Of a stretch of 44,303 nucleotides of DNA, positions 14,645 to 22,571 are shown one piece after another (position 1 is the stretch's first letter; each line of letters starts with the position of its first letter). The notes under the pieces are model-generated. The model saw only the letters and a list, made by a program, of their open reading frames with translations. It was not told the DNA's origin and did no database searches. The DNA lies in assembly GCA_016789175.1 (NCBI GenBank), contig JAEURK010000106.1, positions 1 through 44,303 on the forward strand, in the 5' to 3' direction. The position numbers and the translations under genes were made by a program. The stretch comes from Anaerolineales bacterium. Lineage in GTDB: Bacteria; Chloroflexota; Anaerolineae; Anaerolineales; UBA6663.

Positions 14645-15943
14645 ATGTCACTGCGAGAACGACTGCAAGAGCGGGCGAACAAACTGGGTCGGCCCGTGCA
14701 GGTGGGTCTGGTCGGCGCCGGTCAGATGGGCACCGGCCTGCTCAGCCAGATGGAGAAGATGGCCGGTATGCGCGTCATGGCCTGCGCCGACGTGCTGCCG
14801 GGTCGCGCCCGCGCGGCGTACCAGGAGGGCAGTGTCGACCCGGCTCTGGTCGCGCCCGACACCGACGACGTCGAGGTCGCGGCCGACGCGATTGCGGCCG
14901 GCCGGCGGGTGGCGACGACCAACGCCGATTGGCTGGTGTCGATCCCCAATCTCGACGTCATCCTCGAGTGCACGGGCGTGCCCGAGGTCGGCGCGCGTGT
15001 GTGCGCGGCCGCGATCGAGGCGGGCAAGAACACGGTCAACATGAATGTCGAGACCGATGCCACGATCGGTTATATCCTCGCCAAGAAGGCGCAGGAGAAG
15101 GGCGTCGTCTACACGCTTGTGGCCGGCGATGAGCCCGGCACGATCAAGGAGATGTACGACTTTGCCGAGGCCCTCGGCTTCGAGATCGTCACGGTCGGCA
15201 AGGGCAAGAACAACCCGCTCGACCGGACGGCCAACCCCGACAGCTGCGCGCCCAAGGCCAAGGCCGCCAACATGAGCGCCAAGATGCTGGCCTCGTTCGT
15301 CGACGGCACCAAGACTATGGTCGAGATGACCTCGATCGGCAACGGCACCGGCTATGCGCCGGAGAAGGCCGGCGCCTACGGCCCGCAGTGCACGGTCAAG
15401 GATCTGGCCAACGTCTTCATCCCGAAGGCCGACGGCGGCATCTTCGAGCGCCGCGGCGCCGTCGACTACGCGGTCGGCGATGTGGCGCCGGGCGTCTTTG
15501 TCATCATCACCACCGACCAGCCCAAGATCATCAACGACCTGAACTACCTGCGTCTGAACGGCAATGGCAAGTATTGGGCGCTGTATCGCCCGTATCACCT
15601 GGCTAACCTCGAGTGCCCGATCACGGTCGCCAAGGCCGCGCTCGACGGTGAGGTAACGCTGCAGACCAATCGCGTGCCCGTGGCCGAGACCGTGGCCTGC
15701 GCCAAACGCGACCTTGCCCCCGGTGAGAAGCTCGACTCGCTCGGCGGCTTCACCATGTACGGCCTGATCGACCGAGCCGAAGTGGCGCGCGCCGAAGGCC
15801 TGCTGCCGCTCGGTCTGGCCGTCGGCGCGACTGTGGTGCGCCCGGTCAAGGCCGGCCAGCCGATCCGCTACGACGACGTGGCCCTGGTCGAGGGTCAAAC
15901 CATCCTCAAGCTGCGCCGCGCGCAAGACGCGCTGGTGGCCTGA
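14645..15943 (+). CDS. SAF-domain NAD(P)-dependent oxidoreductase, DRL/DXR-II-like
   Basis: 432 residues. A Rossmann domain starts with VQVGLVGAGQMGTGLL, followed by DVILECTGVPEVGA and NMNVETDATIGYILAKKA, as in homoserine dehydrogenase-like enzymes. A C-terminal SAF-like domain follows from about residue 335 (AKRDLAPGEKLDSLGGFTMYG, VRPVKAGQPIRYDDVAL). From memory, this architecture is that of the DRL (DXR-II) family of Brucella, one member of which acts as deoxyxylulose-phosphate reductoisomerase while others are thought to act on different sugar phosphates. Set between PTS genes, it most likely oxidises or isomerises the phosphorylated PTS substrate. An RBS (AGGGAG) precedes ATG 14645. Confidence 0.75.
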   Translation: MSLRERLQERANKLGRPVQVGLVGAGQMGTGLLSQMEKMAGMRVMACADVLPGRARAAYQEGSVDPALVAPDTDDVEVAADAIAAGRRVATTNADWLVSIPNLDVILECTGVPEVGARVCAAAIEAGKNTVNMNVETDATIGYILAKKAQEKGVVYTLVAGDEPGTIKEMYDFAEALGFEIVTVGKGKNNPLDRTANPDSCAPKAKAANMSAKMLASFVDGTKTMVEMTSIGNGTGYAPEKAGAYGPQCTVKDLANVFIPKADGGIFERRGAVDYAVGDVAPGVFVIITTDQPKIINDLNYLRLNGNGKYWALYRPYHLANLECPITVAKAALDGEVTLQTNRVPVAETVACAKRDLAPGEKLDSLGGFTMYGLIDRAEVARAEGLLPLGLAVGATVVRPVKAGQPIRYDDVALVEGQTILKLRRAQDALVA

Positions 15944-15968
15944 GGCCGATCAGGAATAATCCGCGCCC

Positions 15969-16763
15969 ATGACCGCAATTCCGCATGACCTGGATTTCAC
16001 GATCCACGACCGGCTGGTCATCGTCGGCATGGGCGCGGAAAACCGCCAGCAAGTCATTCACGCCTTGAGCGAGCGGCTGCTCTTTGGCGGCTTCGTCAAG
16101 CCGTCGTACGCCGAGGCGGCGCTGGCCCGCGAGCGGCTTTACCCGACCGGGCTGCCGACGGCCGAGCCGATCGCGCTGCCGCATGCCGACGGCGTGCACT
16201 GTGTCAGGCCGGCCCTGGCGGTAGCGCTGCTCCGTCAGCCGGTTACATTTCACATGATGGGCGACCCGTCTCAAACGGTGTCGGTCCGGACCGTGCTGGC
16301 GCTTTCGGTTGTCGATGCGCAACGCCAGGTGCAGACCCTGGGTCGCTTGATCAAGTACTGTCAATCCGCCGAGAACATCCTGGCGCTGCACACGGCCGGC
16401 GGTCCGGTCGACGTCGCGGCCCGGTTGCGACGTGACTTGATGGGTATCGAGGGAGCGTACATGTCCACTGAAAACAGCCCGGCTGCGGCCGGGGCCTCCG
16501 TGATCCTGACCGTGTCCCACGGCGTCGGCCTGCACGCGCGCCCGGCTGCCAAGTTCGTCCAGGCTGCGGCGAAATTCCAGTCCGACATCACTTTGAAGAA
16601 GGTCGGCGGCACCGCCGCCCCCGTCAACGCCAAGAGCATCCTCAAGGTCCTGACGCTGGCCGTCAAGCAGAACGAGCAGATCGAGGTCCAGGCCAACGGC
16701 GTCGATGCCGATGAGGCCGTCAAGGCGCTGCGCGAGCTGGTGGAGTCGAACTTCGGCGAGTAG
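15969..16763 (+). CDS. Galactitol-type PTS IIA fused to HPr
   Basis: 264 residues. The N-terminal domain (1-150) resembles GatA/fructose-type IIA: LARERLYPTGLPTAEPIALPHADGVH, with the phosphohistidine His72 in LPHADGVH. The C-terminal domain (about 175-264) is a complete HPr: His189 in SHGVGLHARPAAKF and the Ser46-equivalent in VNAKSILKVLTLAV. The fusion carries phosphate from enzyme I to IIA within one chain, similar in idea to FruB but without its middle domain. The IIA domain pairs by family with the galactitol-type IIB at 11666. No other HPr gene is seen in the window, so this HPr probably also feeds GutB. Confidence 0.92.
   Translation: MTAIPHDLDFTIHDRLVIVGMGAENRQQVIHALSERLLFGGFVKPSYAEAALARERLYPTGLPTAEPIALPHADGVHCVRPALAVALLRQPVTFHMMGDPSQTVSVRTVLALSVVDAQRQVQTLGRLIKYCQSAENILALHTAGGPVDVAARLRRDLMGIEGAYMSTENSPAAAGASVILTVSHGVGLHARPAAKFVQAAAKFQSDITLKKVGGTAAPVNAKSILKVLTLAVKQNEQIEVQANGVDADEAVKALRELVESNFGE
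16461..16763 (+). CDS. Possible internal start producing free HPr
   Basis: An in-frame ATG at 16461 is preceded by GAGGGAG at a normal distance and falls exactly in the linker between IIA and HPr. Initiation here would give a 100-residue stand-alone HPr with His25 as the phosphosite. This would supply diffusible HPr for the glucitol IIA. Only the sequence arrangement supports it. Confidence 0.4.
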   Translation: MSTENSPAAAGASVILTVSHGVGLHARPAAKFVQAAAKFQSDITLKKVGGTAAPVNAKSILKVLTLAVKQNEQIEVQANGVDADEAVKALRELVESNFGE

Positions 16764-16898
16764 GGGCGCCCTTTTCTGGGCGTTCGCCCTGGCCGGCACC
16801 CGGCATCCGGTCCGCGGGTATGAGCCGGCGGATCGTGGTCCCCATTCAGATGCCCCTTGTGGGCGCAAGTACAGGCGCCCGTCAGGGGTGTCAAGACT

Positions 16899-18617
16899 AT
16901 GCAACAATTCAAAGGCCTCCCCGCATCGCCCGGCATCGCCATCGGCCCGATCTGGCTGTATCGCCCGCAGGAGGCGATCGTCGAGCGGCACACTGTCGCC
17001 GACCCGACCGCCGAATGGGTGCGGCTCCAGGTCGCGATCGCCAAGGCCCGCACGCAGCTGCAGGCGCTCGAGAGCCGGGCGCGCGAAAACATCGGCGAAG
17101 AGGAAGCCGAGATCTTCGCGGCGCATCAGCTCTTCCTATCCGACGATGATCTGCTCGTCGATTTGCGCACCGTGTTGCGCACCCAGCGGCTCAACGCCGA
17201 AGCCGCGGTCGAAGACGCCTTTGAACAGCACGCCCGCGCGCTTGAGGCGCTGGAGGAGGAGTACTTCCGCGCCCGCGCCGCCGACGTCCGCGACGTCTCG
17301 CGACGTTTGCTGCGTTGCCTGATCGACCGTGAGGACGGCTCGGCGGTGCTCAAAGAGCCTTCGATCGTCGTGGCCGAGGATCTGACCCCGTCGGACACGG
17401 TCCAGTTCGAGCGGGCCAATGTGCTGGGCCTGGTTACGCTCAAGGGCGGTCCGACCTCGCACACGGCCATCCTGGCGCGGGGCCTGGGCATCCCGGCCGT
17501 GGTCAGCGTCCCGGCCCATCTCGAAGACCTGCGCAACGGCTCGCTCTTGATCCTCGATGGCAGCAACGGCGAGTTGCGGGTTGCGCCCACGCTGGCGGAC
17601 CTTAACCGCTACAAGGCCAAGCAGGCCGAGTGGGAGACCCGCCGGAAGGGGCAGCTTCAGGCCGCGCACGCCCCGGCCGTCACCCGCGACGGTCACGCGG
17701 TCGAAGTGGTCGTCAACATCGGCGGCGCCGAAGATGCCCGGCTGGGCCTGGAGAACGGCGCCGAGGGCGTCGGCCTGTTCCGCACCGAGTTCCTGTATCT
17801 CGACCGTGAGACGATGCCGACCGAGGCCGAGCAGGTGGCTGCGTATCGCTCGGCTTTCAAGGTCATGGCCGGCAAGACCATGGTCGTGCGCACGCTCGAC
17901 ATCGGCGGCGACAAGTCGGTGCCTTATCTGGGGCTTCAGCATGAGCCCAACCCTTTCCTGGGCTGGCGCGCGATCCGCATGATCCGCGAGCGGCCCGACG
18001 TGCTCGAGGATCAGGCCCGCGCGTTATTGTTGGCGGCGTCCGAGGCCGAGACCAACCTGCACATCATGCTGCCGTTGGTCTCGAGCGTCGGCGAGGTCGA
18101 GCGCGCCCGCGAGATCTTCGCCGGCGTGGTCTCGGCGCTGACGGCCGAGGGGCGCCGCCCGCCGGAATACAAGTTCGGCATCATGATCGAAGTGCCGGCG
18201 GCGGCCGTGCAGGCCGATGTCTTTGCGCCGCTGGTCGACTTCTTCAGCATCGGCACCAATGACCTGACCCAGTACACGCTGGCCGTCGATCGCGGCAATG
18301 AGCGCGTGGCCGCGATCGCCTCGCCCTATCACCCTTCCGTGTTGCGCCTGGTGAAGATGACGATCGACGCCGCCCATGCGCACGGCAAGTGGGTCGGCAT
18401 GTGCGGCGAGCTGGCCGGCGACGAGATGGCCGTGCCGCTCCTGCTTGGCCTTGGCCTGGATGAGTTCAGCATGGTCCCGGCCGCGATCCCGTCCGTTAAG
18501 GCCGCCATCCGGCGCTGGGATCTGGCGCAATGCCGCGAGGTCGCCACGCACTGTCTCTCATTGCCCCAGGCCACCGACATCCGCACGTATCTGCGGGGCG
18601 TCACGCCGCACGAATGA
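16899..18617 (+). CDS. ptsI: PTS enzyme I (phosphoenolpyruvate-protein phosphotransferase)
   Basis: 572 residues from ATG 16899 (MQQFKGLPASPGIAIGP), near the 575 of E. coli. It transfers phosphate from PEP to HPr. The phosphohistidine is His188 in LKGGPTSHTAILARGLGIPA (motif GGxxSHxAI). The PEP-binding barrel has GVGLFRTEFLYLDR, RTLDIGGDKSVPYL, FSIGTNDLTQYTLAVDR and the catalytic Cys in GMCGELAGD. The 135-base gap before it holds GC-rich hairpin-prone sequence (GGGGCGCCC near 16763 and GGCGCCCG near 16873). It completes a full phosphorelay in this cluster, so the system could run on its own. Confidence 0.95.
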   Translation: MQQFKGLPASPGIAIGPIWLYRPQEAIVERHTVADPTAEWVRLQVAIAKARTQLQALESRARENIGEEEAEIFAAHQLFLSDDDLLVDLRTVLRTQRLNAEAAVEDAFEQHARALEALEEEYFRARAADVRDVSRRLLRCLIDREDGSAVLKEPSIVVAEDLTPSDTVQFERANVLGLVTLKGGPTSHTAILARGLGIPAVVSVPAHLEDLRNGSLLILDGSNGELRVAPTLADLNRYKAKQAEWETRRKGQLQAAHAPAVTRDGHAVEVVVNIGGAEDARLGLENGAEGVGLFRTEFLYLDRETMPTEAEQVAAYRSAFKVMAGKTMVVRTLDIGGDKSVPYLGLQHEPNPFLGWRAIRMIRERPDVLEDQARALLLAASEAETNLHIMLPLVSSVGEVERAREIFAGVVSALTAEGRRPPEYKFGIMIEVPAAAVQADVFAPLVDFFSIGTNDLTQYTLAVDRGNERVAAIASPYHPSVLRLVKMTIDAAHAHGKWVGMCGELAGDEMAVPLLLGLGLDEFSMVPAAIPSVKAAIRRWDLAQCREVATHCLSLPQATDIRTYLRGVTPHE

Positions 18618-18716
18618 ATGCTCGAGCGGGGCGAGTTGGCGATCGGGTGCTGAGGCGTGAAGCGCTCCTCACGCAAACACTCCTTCGCTCCGGCTCTTTG
18701 CGGTATAGTTCGCGCC

Positions 18717-19172
18717 ATGTCGACGCCCAACCGCCAGCCGTTTGTCGGAAGATGGATCGGTCAGACCATCGGCCCATTAGCCGCCGCCCACGTGTGGGAC
18801 GTGATCGATCGGGGTTCGTTCTATGAGATCCGGACGCGCTGGGAGGGTGAGGGCGTTGCACATGCACTGCGCGGCCGCCCGCTGGACGATGCCCGCTTCG
18901 AAATCCATGGTTCAGAGGCGACCTTCACGGCCACGCTGGTCGATCCCCTGCATTTCATCATCCCCGGCTGGGATACCAACGACACGCGCGGGTTCAAGGG
19001 CCCGGAGTACGACGTCGTCTTTTCACGGCCCGGCCTGGCCGAGTTGATGGCGCGCCAGGTGTGGGAGCAGACTCGCGCCGGCCTCTCGCAACCGCGTCCG
19101 ACCCCCAACCCGCCTGGCCTGACCTATATCGACCCGCGCATTCGCCGCAAACGCGTCGTTCGCAGAGCGTGA
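18717..19172 (+). CDS. Hypothetical protein
   Basis: 151 residues from ATG 18717 (MSTPNRQPFVGRWIGQT), chosen because TATAGT (18704-18709) lies exactly 7 bases before it, a leaderless arrangement. I do not recognise a family. The core has alternating hydrophobic strands and aromatic residues (HVWDVIDRGSFYEIRTRWEG, ATFTATLVDPLHFIIPGWD), suggestive of a beta-rich fold, and the C-terminus is Pro- and Arg-rich. No signal peptide or membrane segment. It converges on the DUF2201 gene with a 12-base gap and no hairpin. Confidence 0.6.
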   Translation: MSTPNRQPFVGRWIGQTIGPLAAAHVWDVIDRGSFYEIRTRWEGEGVAHALRGRPLDDARFEIHGSEATFTATLVDPLHFIIPGWDTNDTRGFKGPEYDVVFSRPGLAELMARQVWEQTRAGLSQPRPTPNPPGLTYIDPRIRRKRVVRRA

Positions 19173-19184
19173 TCGCTCCGCACT

Positions 19185-20330
19185 TTACGCCAATAGCCGC
19201 ACCGTCTCACCAAACGGAAACTTGTCGAGCAGCTTCCCGCCCGGAGTCACGACCCACAGCGTTGGGAAGTCAGGCGCGCGTTCGGGGAAGCTCCCGAACC
19301 CGTCGGTGAGGTAGACGGCCACTTTGTGGGGCCAATCGTTGTAGTCGCGCTCGGCGGTCGTGAAGAATGGCCGGAAATCGGTGCCGCCGCCGCCCTTAGG
19401 CGCGGGGATGGTCAGACCGCCCTGCAAGGGATAGGGTCCGTCCAACGCGGCATCGGCGAAGAAGAGATCGCAGGCCAGGCCAGGATAAGCCTGCAGGATG
19501 CCGGTGACCTCTCCCAGGAATTGCGTCAGCAGCTGACGTTGGATCGATGCGCTGGTGTCGACCGCCACCAGCACCTGGACGCTCTGCCCCGAGATAGTCT
19601 CCAGGTACAGGCCCTGCCCAACGAAACGCCGATCGAACTCCTCGAAATCCACAGGCGTGCGGGTCAGGAAGCGCCACAGGTAGCTGCGCCAATCAAGTTG
19701 CGGCTCGCGGACCGACTCGACCTCGCGTTCCAGGCCGGCCGGGGCCTGGCCTTGCCCGGCCGCCTCGTTGGCGTCGGCCGCGGCGCGCAGGGCGTTGCGC
19801 CATTGGCCTTCGAGGTGGGCCTGCGATTTGGCCCGGCCGCCTTCGCGTTCGCCGGCCCCGGGCGCATCGTCCGGCGCGCCCTCTAGCAGATCGGACTCCG
19901 TCGGCGCTCGCCGTTTCTTGCCGTCCTTGGCGACCCGATCGTAAACCTCCTCGACGCTCAGCCGCTCGAGCCCGATATCGCGCAGCCCGCCCTCGGGGAT
20001 CGAGAAACCGTTGCGCACCAGGATGCCGTTGACCACGATGTCGGCCGCGACGTTCCAGGCCTGCGGGTCGCGCCCGCCACGGCGCGGGACGTGCAGCAGA
20101 GCGGCGTGCAGCACTTCGTGTAACAGCAGCCCGTCGCGCGCTTCGGGCGTTTGCTTCTCGAAGAAAGCGGGGTTGACGTACACGGCCTGTCCGTCAGTGG
20201 CCGCGGTCGGCACACGCTCGCTGACGTGAAACGGGGTGTGCAGAGCCAGGGTGGAGAAGAATGGGCTCAGTCGACTGAGCCGCAGTCGCGAGGCCGAGAT
20301 CAGGCGTTTGAGATCAGAGGGCTCGCTCAT
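19185..20330 (-). CDS. DUF2201 protein: putative metallopeptidase domain plus VWA-like domain
   Basis: 381 residues. The N-terminal domain contains a zinc-metalloprotease-like HEVLHAALLH (His71, Glu72, His75), typical of the DUF2201 N-terminal domain. A charged linker (about 135-205) is followed by a VWA-like domain with VLVAVDTSASIQRQLLTQF, a MIDAS-type DxSxS metal site (here DTSAS), and GGGGTDFRPFF. Such proteins are partners of MoxR-type AAA ATPases; the pair is thought to act as a chaperone or protein-remodelling device. The MoxR gene lies 48 bases upstream on the same strand. The target is unknown. Confidence 0.88.
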   Translation of the reverse strand: MSEPSDLKRLISASRLRLSRLSPFFSTLALHTPFHVSERVPTAATDGQAVYVNPAFFEKQTPEARDGLLLHEVLHAALLHVPRRGGRDPQAWNVAADIVVNGILVRNGFSIPEGGLRDIGLERLSVEEVYDRVAKDGKKRRAPTESDLLEGAPDDAPGAGEREGGRAKSQAHLEGQWRNALRAAADANEAAGQGQAPAGLEREVESVREPQLDWRSYLWRFLTRTPVDFEEFDRRFVGQGLYLETISGQSVQVLVAVDTSASIQRQLLTQFLGEVTGILQAYPGLACDLFFADAALDGPYPLQGGLTIPAPKGGGGTDFRPFFTTAERDYNDWPHKVAVYLTDGFGSFPERAPDFPTLWVVTPGGKLLDKFPFGETVRLLA

Positions 20331-20378
20331 GGATCCTCGGGCGTTGGCGCGCGCTGAGCCGCGACCGGGGCTGCGCGC

Positions 20379-21389
20379 TTACGCGAGTGAAGCGACGTCG
20401 GCCAGGAAACGGCCGAGGGCCTCGTCTCCGGCGATCAGGCGCTGCAGGGCCATGAAAGCGTCGCCGTCCTTGGTTTCGATCCGTCGCAGGAGCGTGAACG
20501 AGTCGGTCGCGAAGAGTTGGGCCCACTCGGGCTCGGCCTTGGCCGCCAGCCAGCGCAGCGCCTGATGCGCGCGCGCGGCCGTCTGGGCCCGCAGGGTGAG
20601 GCCCGTGACCGTGGCGTAGCCGATCGAAGGCTCGGCCGGGAAGGCGAGCGTGTCGCCGGCGCCGCTCAGGATGCGTTCGAGGTCCGGCAGATCGCCCAAC
20701 TGACTCAGGAAGGCGTCGAATTCGTGCGCGGCGGCTGCGCCCACGGCGGGAGCGATGTCGAGCCCCGCAGCATACAGGCGGGCCGCCATCTCCCACGAGC
20801 GCGGTGAGGGCCAGGCCGGCTGTTGGGCGTCAAGGCGGTGCAACAGGGCCGGGCGAAAGGCGAGGAAGGCGATGATCGCCTCCGGAAAGGCGCGCGTGAG
20901 CGCGTAGGCCTTGAAGCTCTCGAGGTCGGCTGCGACGTCGAGGTGCAGAAAACGATTGGCGAGCGGCGCCGGCATGTCGAAGACCGAGGCTCGATCCTCT
21001 TTGCGGTTTCCGGCGGCGAAGATGAACCAGCCGGCCGGCACCGTGTACGAGCCGACCTTGCGGTCGAGGATCAGCTGTTGGGCCATGCCTTGCATGACCG
21101 GCGGGGCCAGATTGATCTCGTCGAGGAAGAGCACGCCCTTGCCGCGCCGCGGCAGGAACTCGGGCGGATACCAGCGCGAGACCCCGTTGCGCGCGACCGG
21201 GAGGCCGCGCAGATCGGTCGGGGCCAGCTGCGAGAGGCGCAGATCGATGACGGGCAGGTTGTGGGCGGCCGCCGTCTGGGCGACGATGCTCGACTTGCCG
21301 ATGCCGGGCGGCCCCCAGATCATGCAGCTCAGCTTGAGGTTCTGCGCGATCAGGCCCTCGAGGAACGCGGCGAGCTCGGCGGGTTTCAT
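20379..21389 (-). CDS. MoxR-type AAA ATPase
   Basis: 336 residues. Walker A is GPPGIGKSS (26-34) and Walker B is GVLFLDEINLAPP. Sensor 1 (FIFAAGNRKED) and an arginine-finger region (PAPLANRFLHLDV) follow. This is an AAA_5 (MoxR-like) ATPase of the kind paired with VWA proteins. It is transcribed after a NarL-type response regulator (15-base gap) and before the DUF2201 gene (48-base gap), giving a three-gene operon. It probably uses ATP to remodel a complex that the VWA protein selects. Confidence 0.92.
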   Translation of the reverse strand: MKPAELAAFLEGLIAQNLKLSCMIWGPPGIGKSSIVAQTAAAHNLPVIDLRLSQLAPTDLRGLPVARNGVSRWYPPEFLPRRGKGVLFLDEINLAPPVMQGMAQQLILDRKVGSYTVPAGWFIFAAGNRKEDRASVFDMPAPLANRFLHLDVAADLESFKAYALTRAFPEAIIAFLAFRPALLHRLDAQQPAWPSPRSWEMAARLYAAGLDIAPAVGAAAAHEFDAFLSQLGDLPDLERILSGAGDTLAFPAEPSIGYATVTGLTLRAQTAARAHQALRWLAAKAEPEWAQLFATDSFTLLRRIETKDGDAFMALQRLIAGDEALGRFLADVASLA

Positions 21390-21404
21390 GACGGCGCGGG
21401 GCGC

Positions 21405-22058
21405 CTACTCCGTCGTGTCTTTCAGGTGATGCTTGATGGCGAAGGCGGCGGCTTCGGCGCGGTTCGAGACGCCGAGCTTGCCGAGGATATTGCTGACGTA
21501 GTTGCGGACCGTGCCCTCGCCCAGGTGCAGATTGACCGCGATCTCGCGATTGGTCTTGCCCTCGGCCACCAGGATCAGCACGCGCCGCTCCTGCTCGGTC
21601 AGCTGTGCGAAGGCGGCCGACTCCTGTGCCCGCGCCGCGCGCCGCACCTCGGCAAAGACTCGTTCGGTCAGGGCCGGGTCGAGCAACGAATGCCCCTGAC
21701 CGACAGCCTCGACCGCGCGGATCACTTCCTGGCCGCCGGCCTGCTTGAGCACGTACCCGGCGGCGCCGGCCCGGATCGCGGCGAAGAGCAGATCGTCTTC
21801 GGCATAGCTGGTCAGCATGATGATCTTGGCCTCCGGCATGGTGGCCATGATCTTCTGACAGGCTTCGATCCCGCTGGTGCCGCCCAGGCGGATATCCATG
21901 AGCACGACGTCGGGGCGATGCGCCGCGGCCTTGGTGATGGCCTCGCTCTCGCTTGCCGCCTCGGCAATGACTTCCATGTCCGGGCGTCGCTCAATCAGTG
22001 CCTTCAGCCCCAGGCGCACAACCTCGTGGTCATCCACCAGCATGATGCGTTGTTTCAT
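21405..22058 (-). CDS. NarL/FixJ-type response regulator
   Basis: 217 residues. Receiver domain: IMLVDDHEVVRLGLKAL acidic pair, phospho-acceptor Asp in DVVLMDIRLGG, Thr/Ser in IIMLTSYAED and Lys in GYVLKQAGG. C-terminal LuxR-type HTH: LTEQERRVLILVAEGKTNRE, then GEGTVRNYVSNILGKLGV. It is divergent from a GAF/HisKA_3 kinase gene (22572), a natural cognate pair. It is the first gene of an operon with MoxR and DUF2201, which suggests autoregulation and control of that ATPase pair. Confidence 0.95.
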   Translation of the reverse strand: MKQRIMLVDDHEVVRLGLKALIERRPDMEVIAEAASESEAITKAAAHRPDVVLMDIRLGGTSGIEACQKIMATMPEAKIIMLTSYAEDDLLFAAIRAGAAGYVLKQAGGQEVIRAVEAVGQGHSLLDPALTERVFAEVRRAARAQESAAFAQLTEQERRVLILVAEGKTNREIAVNLHLGEGTVRNYVSNILGKLGVSNRAEAAAFAIKHHLKDTTE

Positions 22059-22065
22059 GGGGCGG

Positions 22066-22094
22066 ATTGTACTCGGCTATTCCTATCGGCTCAA
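22066..22094 (-). promoter_or_regulatory. Promoter of the response regulator operon, leaderless arrangement
   Basis: On the minus strand TTGAGC (complement of 22089-22094), a 17-base spacer and TACAAT (complement of 22066-22071), then 7 bases to the ATG at 22058. The mRNA would have no room for a ribosome-binding site. Confidence 0.65.
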
Positions 22095-22571
22095 GCGCCT
22101 ATCCTGGGCAATCGCGCCTTAGAGGGCCACGCCGTTCACCTGCAGCGGGTTTCGCAGCAGGTGGCGAACACGCACTCCGGCTGCAGAATCCGCGAATTCC
22201 GCGGCAAAACCGATCAGAACCGATGCGGAGGCGAGCGGCGTGAGCGCCTATCGGCCGCACCGGAGCCTTTGAAACCGGGGCCGCCCCGGATTGCCGCCGG
22301 TTGTGAGCTGCACCGGTCTACAGCCGGCCAAGGGCCCGGGCCGGGCGTTAGGGGGCGCGAACGAGCAACCCGCCCACCCGGTTGGGAAGCGAGGGGCGGC
22401 CGACTTCGTGTCGTCAGCCGCGCACTCAGCGGGGATCCCCTCCGAGCCAGCGGTGCAGATCCGCCTGTTCCGCGCCAAGGCGACTGCTTGATAATGGCCC
22501 GACCACTTACCCGCGCACGCCCCTGAGGCTTGGGGTGGTCGCTGGGCGCGGGATCTCGTACAATTGCCTTC
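22095..22571. other. Long intergenic region between divergent two-component genes
   Basis: Nearly 480 bases with no credible gene: short frames here lack ribosome-binding sites. It is GC-rich and hairpin-prone, for example CCGGGGCCGCCCCGG near 22276. A TACAAT box at 22559-22564 lies 7 bases before the kinase GTG. Its size suggests an unrecognised regulatory or noncoding RNA element, but I recognise no known RNA family. Confidence 0.4.

Noticed and set aside
20823..22526. 567-codon plus-strand frame across MoxR and the response regulator
   Set aside because: It shadows two well-supported minus-strand genes and has no protein-family features.
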